Positions 8,709 through 17,884 of a DNA stretch of 64,000 nucleotides are shown one piece after another. The notes below the pieces were generated by a model. It saw only the letters and a list, made by a program, of their open reading frames with translations. It was not told the DNA's origin and did no database searches. Position 1 is the stretch's first letter. Each line of letters begins with the position of its first letter. A program made the position numbers and the translations under genes. This stretch comes from Thiodiazotropha sp040791665 (GTDB lineage Bacteria; Pseudomonadota; Gammaproteobacteria; Chromatiales; Chromatiaceae). The DNA is taken from contig JBFNNX010000001.1 of the NCBI GenBank assembly GCA_040791665.1, positions 62,001-126,000 of the forward strand, read 5' to 3'.

Positions 8709-9554
8709 CTATTCAATACCTTTCCCGATGCGTTCCCATGCTATGGGTGGGAACGAATCGATTTCGGAATCCCAATTCATCCATATGCCAAAGGCTCTAC
8801 CGACAAGATTCTCGTCGGGCACCAAACCCCAGCAACGGCTGTCGTTACTGTTGTCCCGATTATCTCCCATCACGAAATAGTGTCCTTGGGGAATGGTTAT
8901 CGGTCCCTGGCTCAGGACCCTGCATCCGGTGGGCAGATCTGGTGCGAGAGGATTGATCAAAACCGAATGTTCAGTCCCATCAAGATCTTCCATGGCCATA
9001 ATGGCACCGGTCATACGCACCCCGCTGCCGATACCTGTATAGCGACCCACGGGTGTTTGCGGCATCGCCTCTCCATTGACGTACAGGGTCTTGTTGCGAT
9101 AATAGACCGTGTCTCCCGGGACTGCGATTACTCGCTTGATGTAATCCACCCAGGGCTGTTTTGGATAGCGAAAGACGACGGGATCGCCCCGTTTTGGGTC
9201 ACCCAATTCTATTATTTTCTTATTCAAGACGGGCAAACGTATTCCATAGCTGAACTTGTTCACCAGAATAAAATCCCCAACCAGCAGCGTCGGCATCATT
9301 GACCCGGAAGGAATGCGAAACGGTTCCACCAGAAAGGAACGGAGTATCAATACGGCAAATATTACGGGAAAGAAAGAACGTGAGTACTCAACGATCAGAG
9401 GCTCTTTTCCTGCGGCAGAAATCTCATCCGTATCCACACTTTGATCAGTTGCCAACCGACGTCGCTTCGGTGCCAGGAAGATGCTGTCCAACAACCAGAT
9501 GCCGCCTGTCAGGGCGCTGGCGACGACAAGAAATGTAGGGAAATCAAAATTCAT
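8709..9554 (-). CDS. lepB: Signal peptidase I
   Basis: Inner-membrane serine/lysine protease that removes signal peptides from exported proteins. Two N-terminal membrane segments are seen (FPTFLVVASALTGGIWLLDSIFL and SFFPVIFAVLILRSFLVEPF). The nucleophile is Ser85 in RIPSGSMMPTL and the general base Lys141 in WVDYIKRVIAVPGDTV. The GDNRDNSNDSR box near the C-terminus is also present. At 281 residues it is shorter than the E. coli enzyme (324) but complete. It follows lepA by 26 bases, as is usual. Confidence 0.97.
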   Translation of the reverse strand: MNFDFPTFLVVASALTGGIWLLDSIFLAPKRRRLATDQSVDTDEISAAGKEPLIVEYSRSFFPVIFAVLILRSFLVEPFRIPSGSMMPTLLVGDFILVNKFSYGIRLPVLNKKIIELGDPKRGDPVVFRYPKQPWVDYIKRVIAVPGDTVYYRNKTLYVNGEAMPQTPVGRYTGIGSGVRMTGAIMAMEDLDGTEHSVLINPLAPDLPTGCRVLSQGPITIPQGHYFVMGDNRDNSNDSRCWGLVPDENLVGRAFGIWMNWDSEIDSFPPIAWERIGKGIE

Positions 9555-9580
9555 TGTTTTTGGTATCCTCTCCTGGAGAG

Positions 9581-11386
9581 CTAATTGTCCTTACCCACTT
9601 GCAGCACAGCAAGAAAGGCATCCTGTGGGATTTCTACCTTACCAACCTGTTTCATACGCTTCTTTCCCGCCTTCTGCTTCTCAAGCAGTTTGCGCTTACG
9701 TGTAATATCGCCCCCGTAACATTTGGCCGTTACATTCTTACGCAACGCCTTCACCGTCGTGCGCGCGATGATTTTGTTGCCGATCGCCGCTTGGATGGCA
9801 ACTTCAAACATCTGTCGCGGAATGATCTCTTTCATTTTCGTTGTCAGTTCACGACCGCGGCTTTGTGACTGATCTTTGTGAACGATCAAAGAGAGGGCAT
9901 CCACCCGTTCACCATTAATCAGCACATCCAGCTTCACCAGCGGGGCCGCTTGAAAATGGGTGAATTCATATTCAAACGACGCATACCCGCGGCTTACCGA
10001 CTTGAGCCGATCGAAGAAATCGAGCACCACCTCATTCATCGGCAGTTCGTAACTCAACTGTACCTGCCCTGCCAGGTACTGCATGTTTTTCTGTACACCA
10101 CGCTTTTCTATACAAAGCGTGATCACATTACCCAAATAGTCCTGAGGGACCAGGATGGTTGCATTGATCACAGGTTCGCGGACTTCGTCAATCTTGCTGG
10201 GATCAGGTAGCGCGGCAGGATTCTCGATATGGATCAGTTCACCACTGTTTTTCAAAACCTCGTACACCACTGAGGGCGCGGTGGTAATCAGATCGAGATC
10301 GTACTCGCGCTCCAGGCGTTCCTGGACAATCTCCATATGCAACATGCCCAGGAAACCGCAGCGGAAACCAAAACCGAGGGCTTGGGAGGTCTCCGGCTCA
10401 TAATGCAGCGCAGCATCGTTGAGACGCAGCTTCTGTAGTGCATCCCGCAATGCCTCGTAGTCATCTGAGTTGACAGGATAGAGACCGGAGAAGACCCGCG
10501 GGTGCATCTCCTCAAACCCGGGCAGAGGAGCAGACGCCTGGCGATTCTCAAGGGTAATGGTGTCACCCACGGGAGCACCATCTATCTCTTTGATTCCCGC
10601 AATGACAAAACCGACCTCGCCGGTTCCCAGTTGTTGTCTGTTGAGTTGTTTGGGGGTGAAAACACCCACCTTTTCCACCTGGAAAACCCTCCCCGTGGAC
10701 ATGATTCGCATCTTGTCCTTTGGCCGGATTACTCCATTCATGACGCGAATAAGTGATATCACTCCTACATAGGAGTCAAACCAGGAATCGATGATTAGCG
10801 CCTGCAAGGGCGCCTCTGTATCCCCGGAGGGGGGAGGAATGGTTGCCACCAGCTGCTCCAGCAGCTCATCGATGCCCAGACCTGTTTTGGCACTGACCCT
10901 GATTGCATTCCCGGCATCCAGGCCGATGATCTCCTCGATCTCATTGATAACCCGATCGGGGTCCGCTGACGGCAGATCAATTTTATTCAGCACAGGCAGC
11001 ACTTCGAGTCCCTGCTCGATAGCGGTATAGCAGTTGGCTACACTCTGTGCTTCGACACCCTGTGCGGCGTCGACGACCAGCAGCGCACCTTCACAGGCCG
11101 AAAGGGAACGGGATACTTCATAGGAGAAATCCACATGACCGGGGGTATCGATAAAGTTGAGCTGATATGTTTCGCCATTTACAGCCCGATAATCGAGCGT
11201 CACGCTCTGCGCCTTGATCGTGATACCCCGCTCGCGCTCCAGCTCCATGGAGTCACACACCTGATCCGCCATCTCGCGATCAGTCAATCCTCCACAATTC
11301 TGGATAAATCGGTCCGCAATTGTCGACTTTCCATGATCGATGTGCGCGATGATTGAAAAATTACGGATATGTTGCAAATCAGCCAT
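9581..11386 (-). CDS. lepA: Elongation factor 4 (LepA)
   Basis: Translational GTPase acting on ribosomes, with a role in back-translocation or 30S biogenesis. The G1 motif AHIDHGKST is at 14-22, the switch II region is DTPGHVDFSYEVSRSL, and NKIDLPSADP is G4. Domains II, III and V follow, then the LepA-specific C-terminal domain ending in GGDITRKRKLLEKQKAGKKRMKQVG. At 601 residues it has family length. An intrinsic terminator 31-53 bases upstream separates it from the rpoE-mucD transcript, so lepA-lepB-DUF4845-rnc-era-recO probably has its own promoter in the 92-base gap. Confidence 0.98.
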   Translation of the reverse strand: MADLQHIRNFSIIAHIDHGKSTIADRFIQNCGGLTDREMADQVCDSMELERERGITIKAQSVTLDYRAVNGETYQLNFIDTPGHVDFSYEVSRSLSACEGALLVVDAAQGVEAQSVANCYTAIEQGLEVLPVLNKIDLPSADPDRVINEIEEIIGLDAGNAIRVSAKTGLGIDELLEQLVATIPPPSGDTEAPLQALIIDSWFDSYVGVISLIRVMNGVIRPKDKMRIMSTGRVFQVEKVGVFTPKQLNRQQLGTGEVGFVIAGIKEIDGAPVGDTITLENRQASAPLPGFEEMHPRVFSGLYPVNSDDYEALRDALQKLRLNDAALHYEPETSQALGFGFRCGFLGMLHMEIVQERLEREYDLDLITTAPSVVYEVLKNSGELIHIENPAALPDPSKIDEVREPVINATILVPQDYLGNVITLCIEKRGVQKNMQYLAGQVQLSYELPMNEVVLDFFDRLKSVSRGYASFEYEFTHFQAAPLVKLDVLINGERVDALSLIVHKDQSQSRGRELTTKMKEIIPRQMFEVAIQAAIGNKIIARTTVKALRKNVTAKCYGGDITRKRKLLEKQKAGKKRMKQVGKVEIPQDAFLAVLQVGKDN

Positions 11387-11408
11387 AGAGCCCTGAAGAT
11401 CTTATCGA

Positions 11409-11439
11409 AAAACAGAAACGCCCCGTCTCGGGGCGTTTC
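11409..11439 (-). terminator. Intrinsic terminator after the rpoE-mucD block
   Basis: A perfect 11-bp stem (GAAACGCCCCG and its complement, 11415-11425 and 11429-11439) with a 3-base loop. On the minus strand it is followed by TGTTTTTCG. It lies between the glutaredoxin-like gene and lepA and should end the rpoE-rse-mucD transcript. Confidence 0.8.
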
Positions 11440-11478
11440 AATCGTTGCTTGATGCCGCAAACCCGCAATGATACCAAA

Positions 11479-11721
11479 TCAAGCGCCCTGCAAATAGCTT
11501 AGAAGTGTCACCTGGTCGAGAAAATACTCACTCAGACACCTTCCCTGGTGATCTTCCAGTAGCGGTATCCGAGTCTGGTACTTCTCCCGGATTGCGGGAT
11601 TGCTGTCGATATCGACCCCAATAAGCTCAAATCCCCACTCCTTTTGCAGCCGTTCAAGCTCCTGCAGCATGTCATCGCAGAGATGGCAACCCTCTCTGAA
11701 ATAGAAATGCAGGGCGGTCAC
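11479..11721 (-). CDS. Glutaredoxin-like thiol protein (DUF836 family)
   Basis: An 80-residue thioredoxin-fold protein with an N-terminal redox pair, FREGCHLCDDM (CxxC near residue 11), and the cis-proline region TRIPLLED. This fits the DUF836/glutaredoxin-like family often found behind mucD in gammaproteobacteria. Its start overlaps the mucD stop by four bases, so it is translationally coupled. It may serve thiol homeostasis during envelope stress; that is inference from position only. Confidence 0.82.
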   Translation of the reverse strand: MTALHFYFREGCHLCDDMLQELERLQKEWGFELIGVDIDSNPAIREKYQTRIPLLEDHQGRCLSEYFLDQVTLLSYLQGA

Positions 11722-13154
11722 TCTTGAGGAACACGCAAGGCAAGAAAAATCGGTCCGGTGTTGCGATGAACCAGTAACGGCACTGTTTTGTCTGCCGGTA
11801 ACTCCTTGACTAACCTATTAAAATGCTCTACTCCCTCTATCTCTTGCTGATTTATCATAATGATAATGTCGCCCTGTTGAATACCGGCTTCGCGAGCGGC
11901 TTGACCTGTCACCGATTCCACCACCACACCGCGCTGACTGGGTAAACGCAACTGTTTTTGCAGTTGTGTGCTGACCGATGAAACCATCAAACCAAGTCGG
12001 TTTTCCGAGACTTTCGGCGCCTGATTACCGGCCAGCTCCATTTCTTCCTCCGCCGGCAGCTCTCCGATATTGACATTGATCTCTTCGATTTTGCCGTTGC
12101 GCAAAATACTCAGTAATGCCGGCTTATCCACATTGCTGCTGCCCACCAGTGGCGGCAGCTCTGAAGAGGTGGCGATCTCGGTACCGTTGAACTCCAATAT
12201 GACATCACCTACCTGTAATCCCGCCTTTTCCGAAGGGCTGTTCGGTAGCACGCGCGCGATCAGTGCGCCACGAGGATGCTTCATACCAAAGCTGTCGGCA
12301 AGATCATTGGTCACATCCTGAATCAATACACCAAGCCAGCCACGGGTGACACGTCCCCGGGTCTTCAATTGTTCGGCAACGTCGATCGCCATTTCAATGG
12401 GTATGGCGAATGAGAGTCCCATAAAACCGCCCGAACGGCTGTAGATTTGAGAATTGATGCCAACAACCTGGCCATCAAGATTAAACAGCGGCCCTCCTGA
12501 ATTTCCCGGGTTTATAGCGACATCGGTCTGAATAAAAGGGACATAGTTTTCGCTTGGAAGATTACGACCCTTGGCGCTCACGATACCTGCGGTAACTGAA
12601 TGATCGAAACCGAAGGGCGATCCGATTGCCAACACCCATTCGCCCACTCTTAGCCGTTTGGAGTCCCCTATTTCCACCACCGGAAGATCCTCGGCATCGA
12701 TTTTTATCAGGGCAATATCACTTCGCTCATCCTTACCAACCACTTCGGCCACGAACTCTCTGCGGTCATTCATGCGCACCAGAATCTGGTCCGCCTCATC
12801 GACGACATGGTTGTTGGTGAGAATGTACCCATCTGCGGAAATAATGAATCCGGAGCCCAGTGAGCGCTTTTCCGGCCCCTCATCAGGCATTTGGAATCCA
12901 TGATTTCCAAAAAACTTCTTCATCAGTTCCCCAAGAGGACTGCCTTCGGGAAGATCTTCCAACTCGGGGATATTGAAACGCTGCAGGTTGTGGCTCAGAG
13001 TGTTCTGTTTAGTACTGATATTCACCACCGAGGGAGCGTTCTCTTCTGCCAAATCCGCAAAGTTCGGCAACTCCCTGGCCTGCAGATGTACGGTAGAGAT
13101 GAGTCCCAGCATTACTACTGTAAAAATATGTACGGGGATTTTAATTAGTCTCAT
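11718..13154 (-). CDS. mucD: Periplasmic serine protease MucD (DegP/HtrA family)
   Basis: Periplasmic protease and chaperone that handles misfolded envelope proteins. A signal peptide is visible (MRLIKIPVHIFTVVMLGLISTVHLQA, cut after QARE). The catalytic triad regions are NNHVVDE (His), SDIALIKID (Asp) and NPGNSGGPLF (Ser). Two PDZ domains follow, one with RGWLGVLIQDV and LPNSPSEKAGLQVGDVILEFNG, the other with GVVVESVTGQAAREAGIQQGDIIIMIN. Length (478) matches MucD. It is the fifth gene of the sigma-E operon, a placement known from the alginate-regulating algU-mucABCD cluster. Confidence 0.96.
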   Translation of the reverse strand: MRLIKIPVHIFTVVMLGLISTVHLQARELPNFADLAEENAPSVVNISTKQNTLSHNLQRFNIPELEDLPEGSPLGELMKKFFGNHGFQMPDEGPEKRSLGSGFIISADGYILTNNHVVDEADQILVRMNDRREFVAEVVGKDERSDIALIKIDAEDLPVVEIGDSKRLRVGEWVLAIGSPFGFDHSVTAGIVSAKGRNLPSENYVPFIQTDVAINPGNSGGPLFNLDGQVVGINSQIYSRSGGFMGLSFAIPIEMAIDVAEQLKTRGRVTRGWLGVLIQDVTNDLADSFGMKHPRGALIARVLPNSPSEKAGLQVGDVILEFNGTEIATSSELPPLVGSSNVDKPALLSILRNGKIEEINVNIGELPAEEEMELAGNQAPKVSENRLGLMVSSVSTQLQKQLRLPSQRGVVVESVTGQAAREAGIQQGDIIIMINQQEIEGVEHFNRLVKELPADKTVPLLVHRNTGPIFLALRVPQE

Positions 13155-13233
13155 GTTACAGCTCCTGGAGGAAACTCAAAGATAGCGTACCGAAATCTGT
13201 CTTGAAAAAAATCGGTCAGCGGCAGGTAGGCGT

Positions 13234-13719
13234 CTAACCGATATACTCTTTTGAAAAATCGATTTTCACAGTACCTGACAGACGCAATATGACTGCTTGA
13301 TAACCTGGTTCATCCCGCTTCTGCACGGCAAGCTGCCTAAGCAGAATAAATCCGGTAATCAGGCCCAATAGACCACCGACCACTTGCGGGAGTTCCCCAA
13401 GCTGCCACATAAAGTGCGTTGCCACAGCTTGCATCAGGATCGCCACTAAAAACATAGATACAAGTGGTAACAGATACGCAAGCAAAGAGACTTTCAGAAG
13501 AGTGTTCTCCTGTAATCCGATAATTACCTGTTGGCCCGGTTTGGCGTCAATGGGATTGGAGACCCTGAGCCGATTGTGTCGTCGCTTGAAGAGACCGCTG
13601 AGTACGGAGGTGCTACAACCGCTGGCATTGGCACAGGCGCCGCAGGCTGGACTTTGTTGTGTCTCTACTACCGCGTATCCATCATCAGCACTGATGACAG
13701 TTGCAGATTCCTCAATCAT
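13234..13719 (-). CDS. rseC: SoxR-reducing/RseC-MucC family membrane protein
   Basis: A 161-residue inner-membrane protein of the RseC/MucC family. The N-terminal cytosolic part has the cysteine cluster CGACANASGC (about 24-35). Two membrane segments follow (VSLLAYLLPLVSMFLVAILMQAVA and VVGGLLGLITGFILLRQLAV). The ATG at 13719 (MIEESATVISADDGYAVV) matches the family start and overlaps the rseB stop by 8 bases; an upstream start at 13752 would add residues unlike the family. In E. coli RseC works with the Rsx complex to reduce SoxR and modulates sigma-E; the role here is by homology. Confidence 0.9.
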   Translation of the reverse strand: MIEESATVISADDGYAVVETQQSPACGACANASGCSTSVLSGLFKRRHNRLRVSNPIDAKPGQQVIIGLQENTLLKVSLLAYLLPLVSMFLVAILMQAVATHFMWQLGELPQVVGGLLGLITGFILLRQLAVQKRDEPGYQAVILRLSGTVKIDFSKEYIG

Positions 13720-14713
13720 GAGTTTGCTTGAGCTGCATACCTTGTACGACACCCAGAATTGTGACAGCTGGCACCTCTCCCACCGCAGTTACCTGAAAAC
13801 CTTCAACCTGGCCTCCCCAGGCGTTGATGGCGCCAAGCCGTGATACTCCACGGAATGCCTCTTCCCTGGTCTCAGGTTCAACGAAGACTGAAAGTGAACT
13901 CAACCCGTCACTGAATACGTACTGGTCAATGGGATCACTGCCCTGAGGGTCGATCAATTGATGCTGCATACTGAGCCTGAATCCGCTTGGTAATCCAATG
14001 AAATCCCATTTGCTGGGATTCAGCAGGGGTATTTTGTTTGTTTCATCGGGATGGCTTTTCAACCGGTAGGTAAAGAGAGACTCCCTGTTGTGGAGTTCAC
14101 TGATTTCCGCAATGCCTATCTGCAGGTCAGTGAACATCGTCTGCTCTACCAGCTCGCCATGCTCATTCAGCAGATCCGATTTCAGCGGCAGGCCGCTTTC
14201 GATATCGAGTGCGAATCGGTAGCCATACCGCAGACGATCAGTCGGTACAATCACGACAACCTGGGCCTGGCGATTGGCAATCCGTGTCTTCCCGACATTT
14301 TGAAAACTGTAGTGGTTATCGAGTTGGTCCAGGTCCTGCGGCAGAATATTGAGGAACTTGGTGCTGGGGGTTCGCTTATCAATAGAAACCTCGTGCGAAT
14401 CTGGCAATACGCAGGTCACCGACTCATCGTCACGAATCACCTCGCGGGGAGTTCCGTTAAGGGACATCAGGCTCTCTCTTACTCGATCGCCCTGCACCGC
14501 ATGCGCTATTTTCATGGTCTCGAGCTGATTTTCGTGCAGATAGACGAAGGTACCTTGATAGTTCAGCTTTTGTACCGCCTGCATCATACGTTCAAGCCAA
14601 TCCTTGGGCGAGGGATCATCGGCTGCGGATGCAGTCTGGGAAATCACCAGAAATAGACACAGGACCATACAGGCCTGACTGAGGCGATTATAGATATGAG
14701 GCACTGAACTCAT
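13712..14713 (-). CDS. rseB: Sigma-E factor regulatory protein RseB/MucB
   Basis: Periplasmic protein that binds the anti-sigma factor RseA and protects it from DegS cleavage until lipid or LPS signals displace it. A signal peptide is present (MVLCLFLVISQTASAADDPSP). The MucB/RseB N-terminal domain starts at DWLERMMQAVQKLNYQGTFVYLHENQLETMKIAH. The C-terminal domain contains GLPSGFRLSMQHQL and YVFSDGLSSLSVFVEP. Length is 333. It lies 26 bases after rseA and overlaps rseC. Confidence 0.95.
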   Translation of the reverse strand: MSSVPHIYNRLSQACMVLCLFLVISQTASAADDPSPKDWLERMMQAVQKLNYQGTFVYLHENQLETMKIAHAVQGDRVRESLMSLNGTPREVIRDDESVTCVLPDSHEVSIDKRTPSTKFLNILPQDLDQLDNHYSFQNVGKTRIANRQAQVVVIVPTDRLRYGYRFALDIESGLPLKSDLLNEHGELVEQTMFTDLQIGIAEISELHNRESLFTYRLKSHPDETNKIPLLNPSKWDFIGLPSGFRLSMQHQLIDPQGSDPIDQYVFSDGLSSLSVFVEPETREEAFRGVSRLGAINAWGGQVEGFQVTAVGEVPAVTILGVVQGMQLKQTHD

Positions 14714-14739
14714 TCCGTATGCGTCTCTGCTGGCGCCAT

Positions 14740-15330
14740 TTACTGCTTGTTCTCATCGTAACTAACGAAGGTGGCGTAGGGCATGATACCCTTGATATTG
14801 CTTGATGGCGAAAGGTCCTGGTGGTTCAGCAGATAGTCATTCAGACGCGATTCGACCTTGGGTTTTTTCAGCAGTTCCCAACGGGTACCATCCTCAGCCA
14901 CATAGATGGTATTACTTCCCGGTCTTTGATTGTGAATTGGGAGTTGATCACTCGACGCAAGCTGATTCGGTACTTCCGAGCTGCCCGGATTGATCAGCTG
15001 GGGGGCCAACACGACTGCCACTGCTGTCAGTGAGGCCGCTACCGCCAGTCCCGTCAAGGCCCGTTTTTTATTTGGCGATCGGCGCTTCAAAGCGGCGGGA
15101 GCCAGCACTACCGGCTCATTTTCAATGCGCTGGCTGAGGGTGCGGGCCATCTCCGGGTCATGTATTTGGCCAAGTTCGTTACGCATCGCATCCCCTATCA
15201 GATGGTAGCGTGACCAGATATCCAGACTCTCCTGAGTATTCTTCAGCTTGTTGATTTCACCCGAAATTTCATGTTCTGAAATTTCATCGTCTACCAATGC
15301 GGATAATCTTTCGAACTCTTGCTCAGTCAT
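14740..15330 (-). CDS. rseA: Anti-sigma-E factor RseA/MucA
   Basis: Inner-membrane anti-sigma factor. The N-terminal cytosolic domain has the RseA pattern EQEFERLSALVDDEISEHE... and SRYHLIGDAMRNEL, which binds the sigma factor. One membrane span at about residue 90-110 (ALTGLAVAASLTAVAVVLAPQLI) is followed by a periplasmic domain that would bind RseB. Length (196) is like MucA of Pseudomonas (194). It follows rpoE by 16 bases. Regulated cleavage by DegS- and RseP-type proteases is expected from the family. Confidence 0.95.
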   Translation of the reverse strand: MTEQEFERLSALVDDEISEHEISGEINKLKNTQESLDIWSRYHLIGDAMRNELGQIHDPEMARTLSQRIENEPVVLAPAALKRRSPNKKRALTGLAVAASLTAVAVVLAPQLINPGSSEVPNQLASSDQLPIHNQRPGSNTIYVAEDGTRWELLKKPKVESRLNDYLLNHQDLSPSSNIKGIMPYATFVSYDENKQ

Positions 15331-15346
15331 CTCTATATGCCTGACA

Positions 15347-15925
15347 TTAAGGTTTTAACAAAGGTCTCAGTTTTTTGTCGATCGCTTCACGGGCCCTGAA
15401 TATGCGCGAACGAACCGTCCCGACCGGGCAGGACATGGCGTTGGCGATCTCCTCGTAGCTCATACCCTCGAGCTCTCTCAAAACAATGGCTGTACGCAGA
15501 TCCTCGGGCAGATCGTCAATGGCCTTCTGTACAGTCATGCTGATCTCTTCCGTCAACACATGGTTCTCCGGTGTTCCTGTCTCCTTTAGACGCGTACCAA
15601 CGTCCATTTGTTCAGCCACTTCTGCCTCGACATCATCCGAAGGTGGGCGACGTCCCTGAGCCACGAGATAGTTTTTGGCGGTGTTGATGGCGATCCGGTA
15701 GAGCCATGTGTAAAAAGCACTATCACCACGGAACTTTGGCATGGCCCTGTATGCCTTGATAAAGGCCTCCTGGGTCACATCCAGCACCTCATGCGGATCC
15801 CGGATATAGCGTGAGATCAGATTGGTGATCTTCTGCTGGTATTTGAGTACCAACAGATCAAATGCTTTCTTGTCACCCTGCTGAACTCGAGCAACGAGTT
15901 CCTGATCGATTAACCGCTCGCCCAT
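15347..15925 (-). CDS. rpoE: RNA polymerase sigma factor RpoE/AlgU
   Basis: Extracytoplasmic-function sigma factor for envelope stress. Region 2 is at about 10-80 (KKAFDLLVLKYQQKITNLISRYI, DVTQEAFIKAYRAMPKFRGDSAFYTWLYRIAINTAKNYL) and region 4 at about 130-180 (IDDLPEDLRTAIVLRELEGMSYEEIANAMSCPVGTVRSRIFRARE). The ATG at 15925 (MGERLIDQELVARVQQGD) is chosen because it has a GAGGAGG-type ribosome-binding site and matches family starts; the ATG at 15973 would add 16 unusual residues. It heads rpoE-rseA-rseB-rseC-mucD and diverges from nadB. Confidence 0.97.
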   Translation of the reverse strand: MGERLIDQELVARVQQGDKKAFDLLVLKYQQKITNLISRYIRDPHEVLDVTQEAFIKAYRAMPKFRGDSAFYTWLYRIAINTAKNYLVAQGRRPPSDDVEAEVAEQMDVGTRLKETGTPENHVLTEEISMTVQKAIDDLPEDLRTAIVLRELEGMSYEEIANAMSCPVGTVRSRIFRAREAIDKKLRPLLKP

Positions 15926-15970
15926 CCGGGCCGATACCTCCTCGTGACGGGCACATCCTGTGCACAGTCC

Positions 15971-15998
15971 CATTGACAGTCTAAGTGTTGATTAGTTC
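15971..15998 (-). promoter_or_regulatory. Possible sigma-E-type promoter of rpoE
   Basis: On the minus strand GAACTA (15998-15993) and TCAATG (15976-15971) are separated by 16 bases. The first resembles the sigma-E -35 element GAACTT; the second is a weak match to the -10 element. Autoregulation is usual for rpoE operons. The match is only partial. Confidence 0.3.
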
Positions 15999-16018
15999 TC
16001 GCAATCGCCCGACTTGAA

Positions 16019-16032
16019 TTGATCTAGTTCAA
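16019..16032. promoter_or_regulatory. FNR/Anr-like box upstream of nadB
   Basis: TTGAT-CTAG-TTCAA matches the FNR consensus TTGAT-N4-ATCAA at nine of ten positions. On the plus strand a TAGGAT hexamer at 16051-16056 could be the -10 element for nadB. It lies in the divergent rpoE/nadB gap, so either gene could be the target. Confidence 0.3.
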
Positions 16033-16106
16033 TGAAATGTCAAATTAAGCTAGGATGCGTTACATCTGGATGCGCATTATCACCGTAACGACTCAACCCC
16101 GCAAAT

Positions 16107-17726
16107 ATGACAACCGATAATCAGTACGACGTCCTCATCATCGGCAGCGGTGCCGCCGGCTTGAGCTTGGCCCTGCACCTGGACAGGCACCTGAAAATAG
16201 CCGTAATCTCCAAGCGTGAGCTTAAAGAGACCAATACCTATTATGCACAGGGCGGGATCTCCGCCGTGCTGGATGAGGAGGACAGTGTTGCATCACATGT
16301 GAAAGACACCCTTAACGCAGGTGTCGGACTGTGCGATGAAAAAATAGTTCAGCTGGTGGTGGAACATGGACCGATGAACATCGACTGGCTACTCAAGGGA
16401 GGTGTCAATTTCACCCGGGATGACACCTCATCATCCAGCAGCGGCTATCACCTGACACGGGAGGGAGGACACTCTCACCGTCGTGTCATCCATGCTGCCG
16501 ACGCCACCGGCAAAGAGGTGGAAACCACGCTACAGGCTCAGGTATTGGCTCAATCCAATGTCGATGTATTCGAGCATCATATCGCCATTGACCTGATCAC
16601 CAGCGAGCGTAGTCAGGTAAAGCGACAAAAACGTTGTTATGGCGCCTACATCCTTGACCACAAAAACAACCATGTCGAAACCTTTCGGGCCCGCTTTGTT
16701 GTCCTGGCAACAGGTGGCGCGAGCAAAGTCTATCAATACACAAGCAATCCGGATGTCTCTACAGGTGATGGCATTGCCATGGCCTGGCGGGCCGGGTGCC
16801 GGGTCGCCAATATGGAGTTCATCCAGTTCCACCCCACCTGCCTCTACCATCCGGAGGCTAAAAGCTTTCTCATTTCAGAGGCGGTCAGGGGTGAAGGCGG
16901 GCAGTTGAAACTCCCCGATGGCAGCCGTTTCATGCAACGTTTCGACGAGCGTGAAGAGTTGGCGCCCCGCGATATCGTCGCGCGCGCCATCGACCATGAG
17001 ATGAAGCGGATCGGCGCTGACTGCCTCTATCTGGACATCAGCCATAAATCCGCCGATTTCATACAGGAACACTTTCCCACCATCTATCAGCGATGCCTCG
17101 ATTTCGGCATCGATATCACCCGGCAACCGATACCTGTCGTTCCTGCCGCCCACTATACCTGCGGTGGGGTGGTGGCTGACAAGCAGGCGCGGACCGACAT
17201 CGCGGGGCTCTACGTTATCGGCGAAAGCGCCTACACCGGTCTGCATGGGGCAAATCGCATGGCCAGCAACTCCTTGCTGGAATGTCTGGTCTTCGCCAAC
17301 CTCGCCGCCCAGGATATCCATACCCTGGATGCCGAGACCCCTGTGCCGCCCAAACTGACGCCCTGGGATGAAAGCCGGGTTACCGAGCCCGATGAAGAGG
17401 TCGTGGTCTCGCACAACTGGGATGAACTGCGCCATTTCATGTGGGATTATGTCGGCATCGTGCGCAGCAATAAGCGTTTGATGAGGGCATGCCGGCGAAT
17501 CGATCTGTTACGCCGGGAGATCGTCGAATACTACAGTAATTTCCGGGTCAGTATAGACCTGCTGGAACTGCGTAATCTTGTCGATGTCGCGGATATGATC
17601 ATACGCTCGGCTCAATCACGCCGGGAGAGCCGGGGCCTCCACTACACAATCGACTTCCCCTACCTGGATGACCGGGTTCAGAAGAAAGCCACGATACTGA
17701 TACCCGACAACTACTTCCCCTATTGA
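16107..17726 (+). CDS. nadB: L-aspartate oxidase
   Basis: FAD enzyme that oxidises L-aspartate to iminoaspartate, the first step of de novo NAD synthesis. The FAD-binding GSGAAGLSLALHLD is at about residues 13-26, with YYAQGGISAVLDEEDS after it. Active-site regions are GGHSHRRVIHAADATG, EFIQFHPTCLY, and HYTCGGVVADKQARTDIAGLYVIGE with the flavin-contacting HGANRMASNSLLECLVFA. The length (539) is like E. coli NadB (540). NadA and NadC are not in the window. The Shine-Dalgarno signal before ATG 16107 is weak. Confidence 0.96.
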   Translation: MTTDNQYDVLIIGSGAAGLSLALHLDRHLKIAVISKRELKETNTYYAQGGISAVLDEEDSVASHVKDTLNAGVGLCDEKIVQLVVEHGPMNIDWLLKGGVNFTRDDTSSSSSGYHLTREGGHSHRRVIHAADATGKEVETTLQAQVLAQSNVDVFEHHIAIDLITSERSQVKRQKRCYGAYILDHKNNHVETFRARFVVLATGGASKVYQYTSNPDVSTGDGIAMAWRAGCRVANMEFIQFHPTCLYHPEAKSFLISEAVRGEGGQLKLPDGSRFMQRFDEREELAPRDIVARAIDHEMKRIGADCLYLDISHKSADFIQEHFPTIYQRCLDFGIDITRQPIPVVPAAHYTCGGVVADKQARTDIAGLYVIGESAYTGLHGANRMASNSLLECLVFANLAAQDIHTLDAETPVPPKLTPWDESRVTEPDEEVVVSHNWDELRHFMWDYVGIVRSNKRLMRACRRIDLLRREIVEYYSNFRVSIDLLELRNLVDVADMIIRSAQSRRESRGLHYTIDFPYLDDRVQKKATILIPDNYFPY

Positions 17727-17804
17727 TGCACGGCATAGTCGTGCATTGATCGCCTGTTTGAAAGAGACCCTCTTCAAAATGTGAGGATCAAGCTGAGAAT
17801 AACA

Positions 17805-17884
17805 GGCTGCAAATTAACGCCCGCAATAAATGACCTTGAAGATATTGGCGTTAAATTTGCGGTGATTGGCGTTCATTTGCGGCT
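17805..17884. repeat. Dispersed inverted-arm repeat, copy B
   Basis: Short copy of 80 bp. The right arm carries a doubled unit, ATTGGCGTTAAATTTGCGG followed at once by TGATTGGCGTTCATTTGCGG, ending at 17884. The left arm GGCTGCAAATTAACGCC (from 17805) is its imperfect inverse. It lies between the convergent nadB and primase-like genes and its end touches the region of the primase-like stop codon. Confidence 0.65.
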
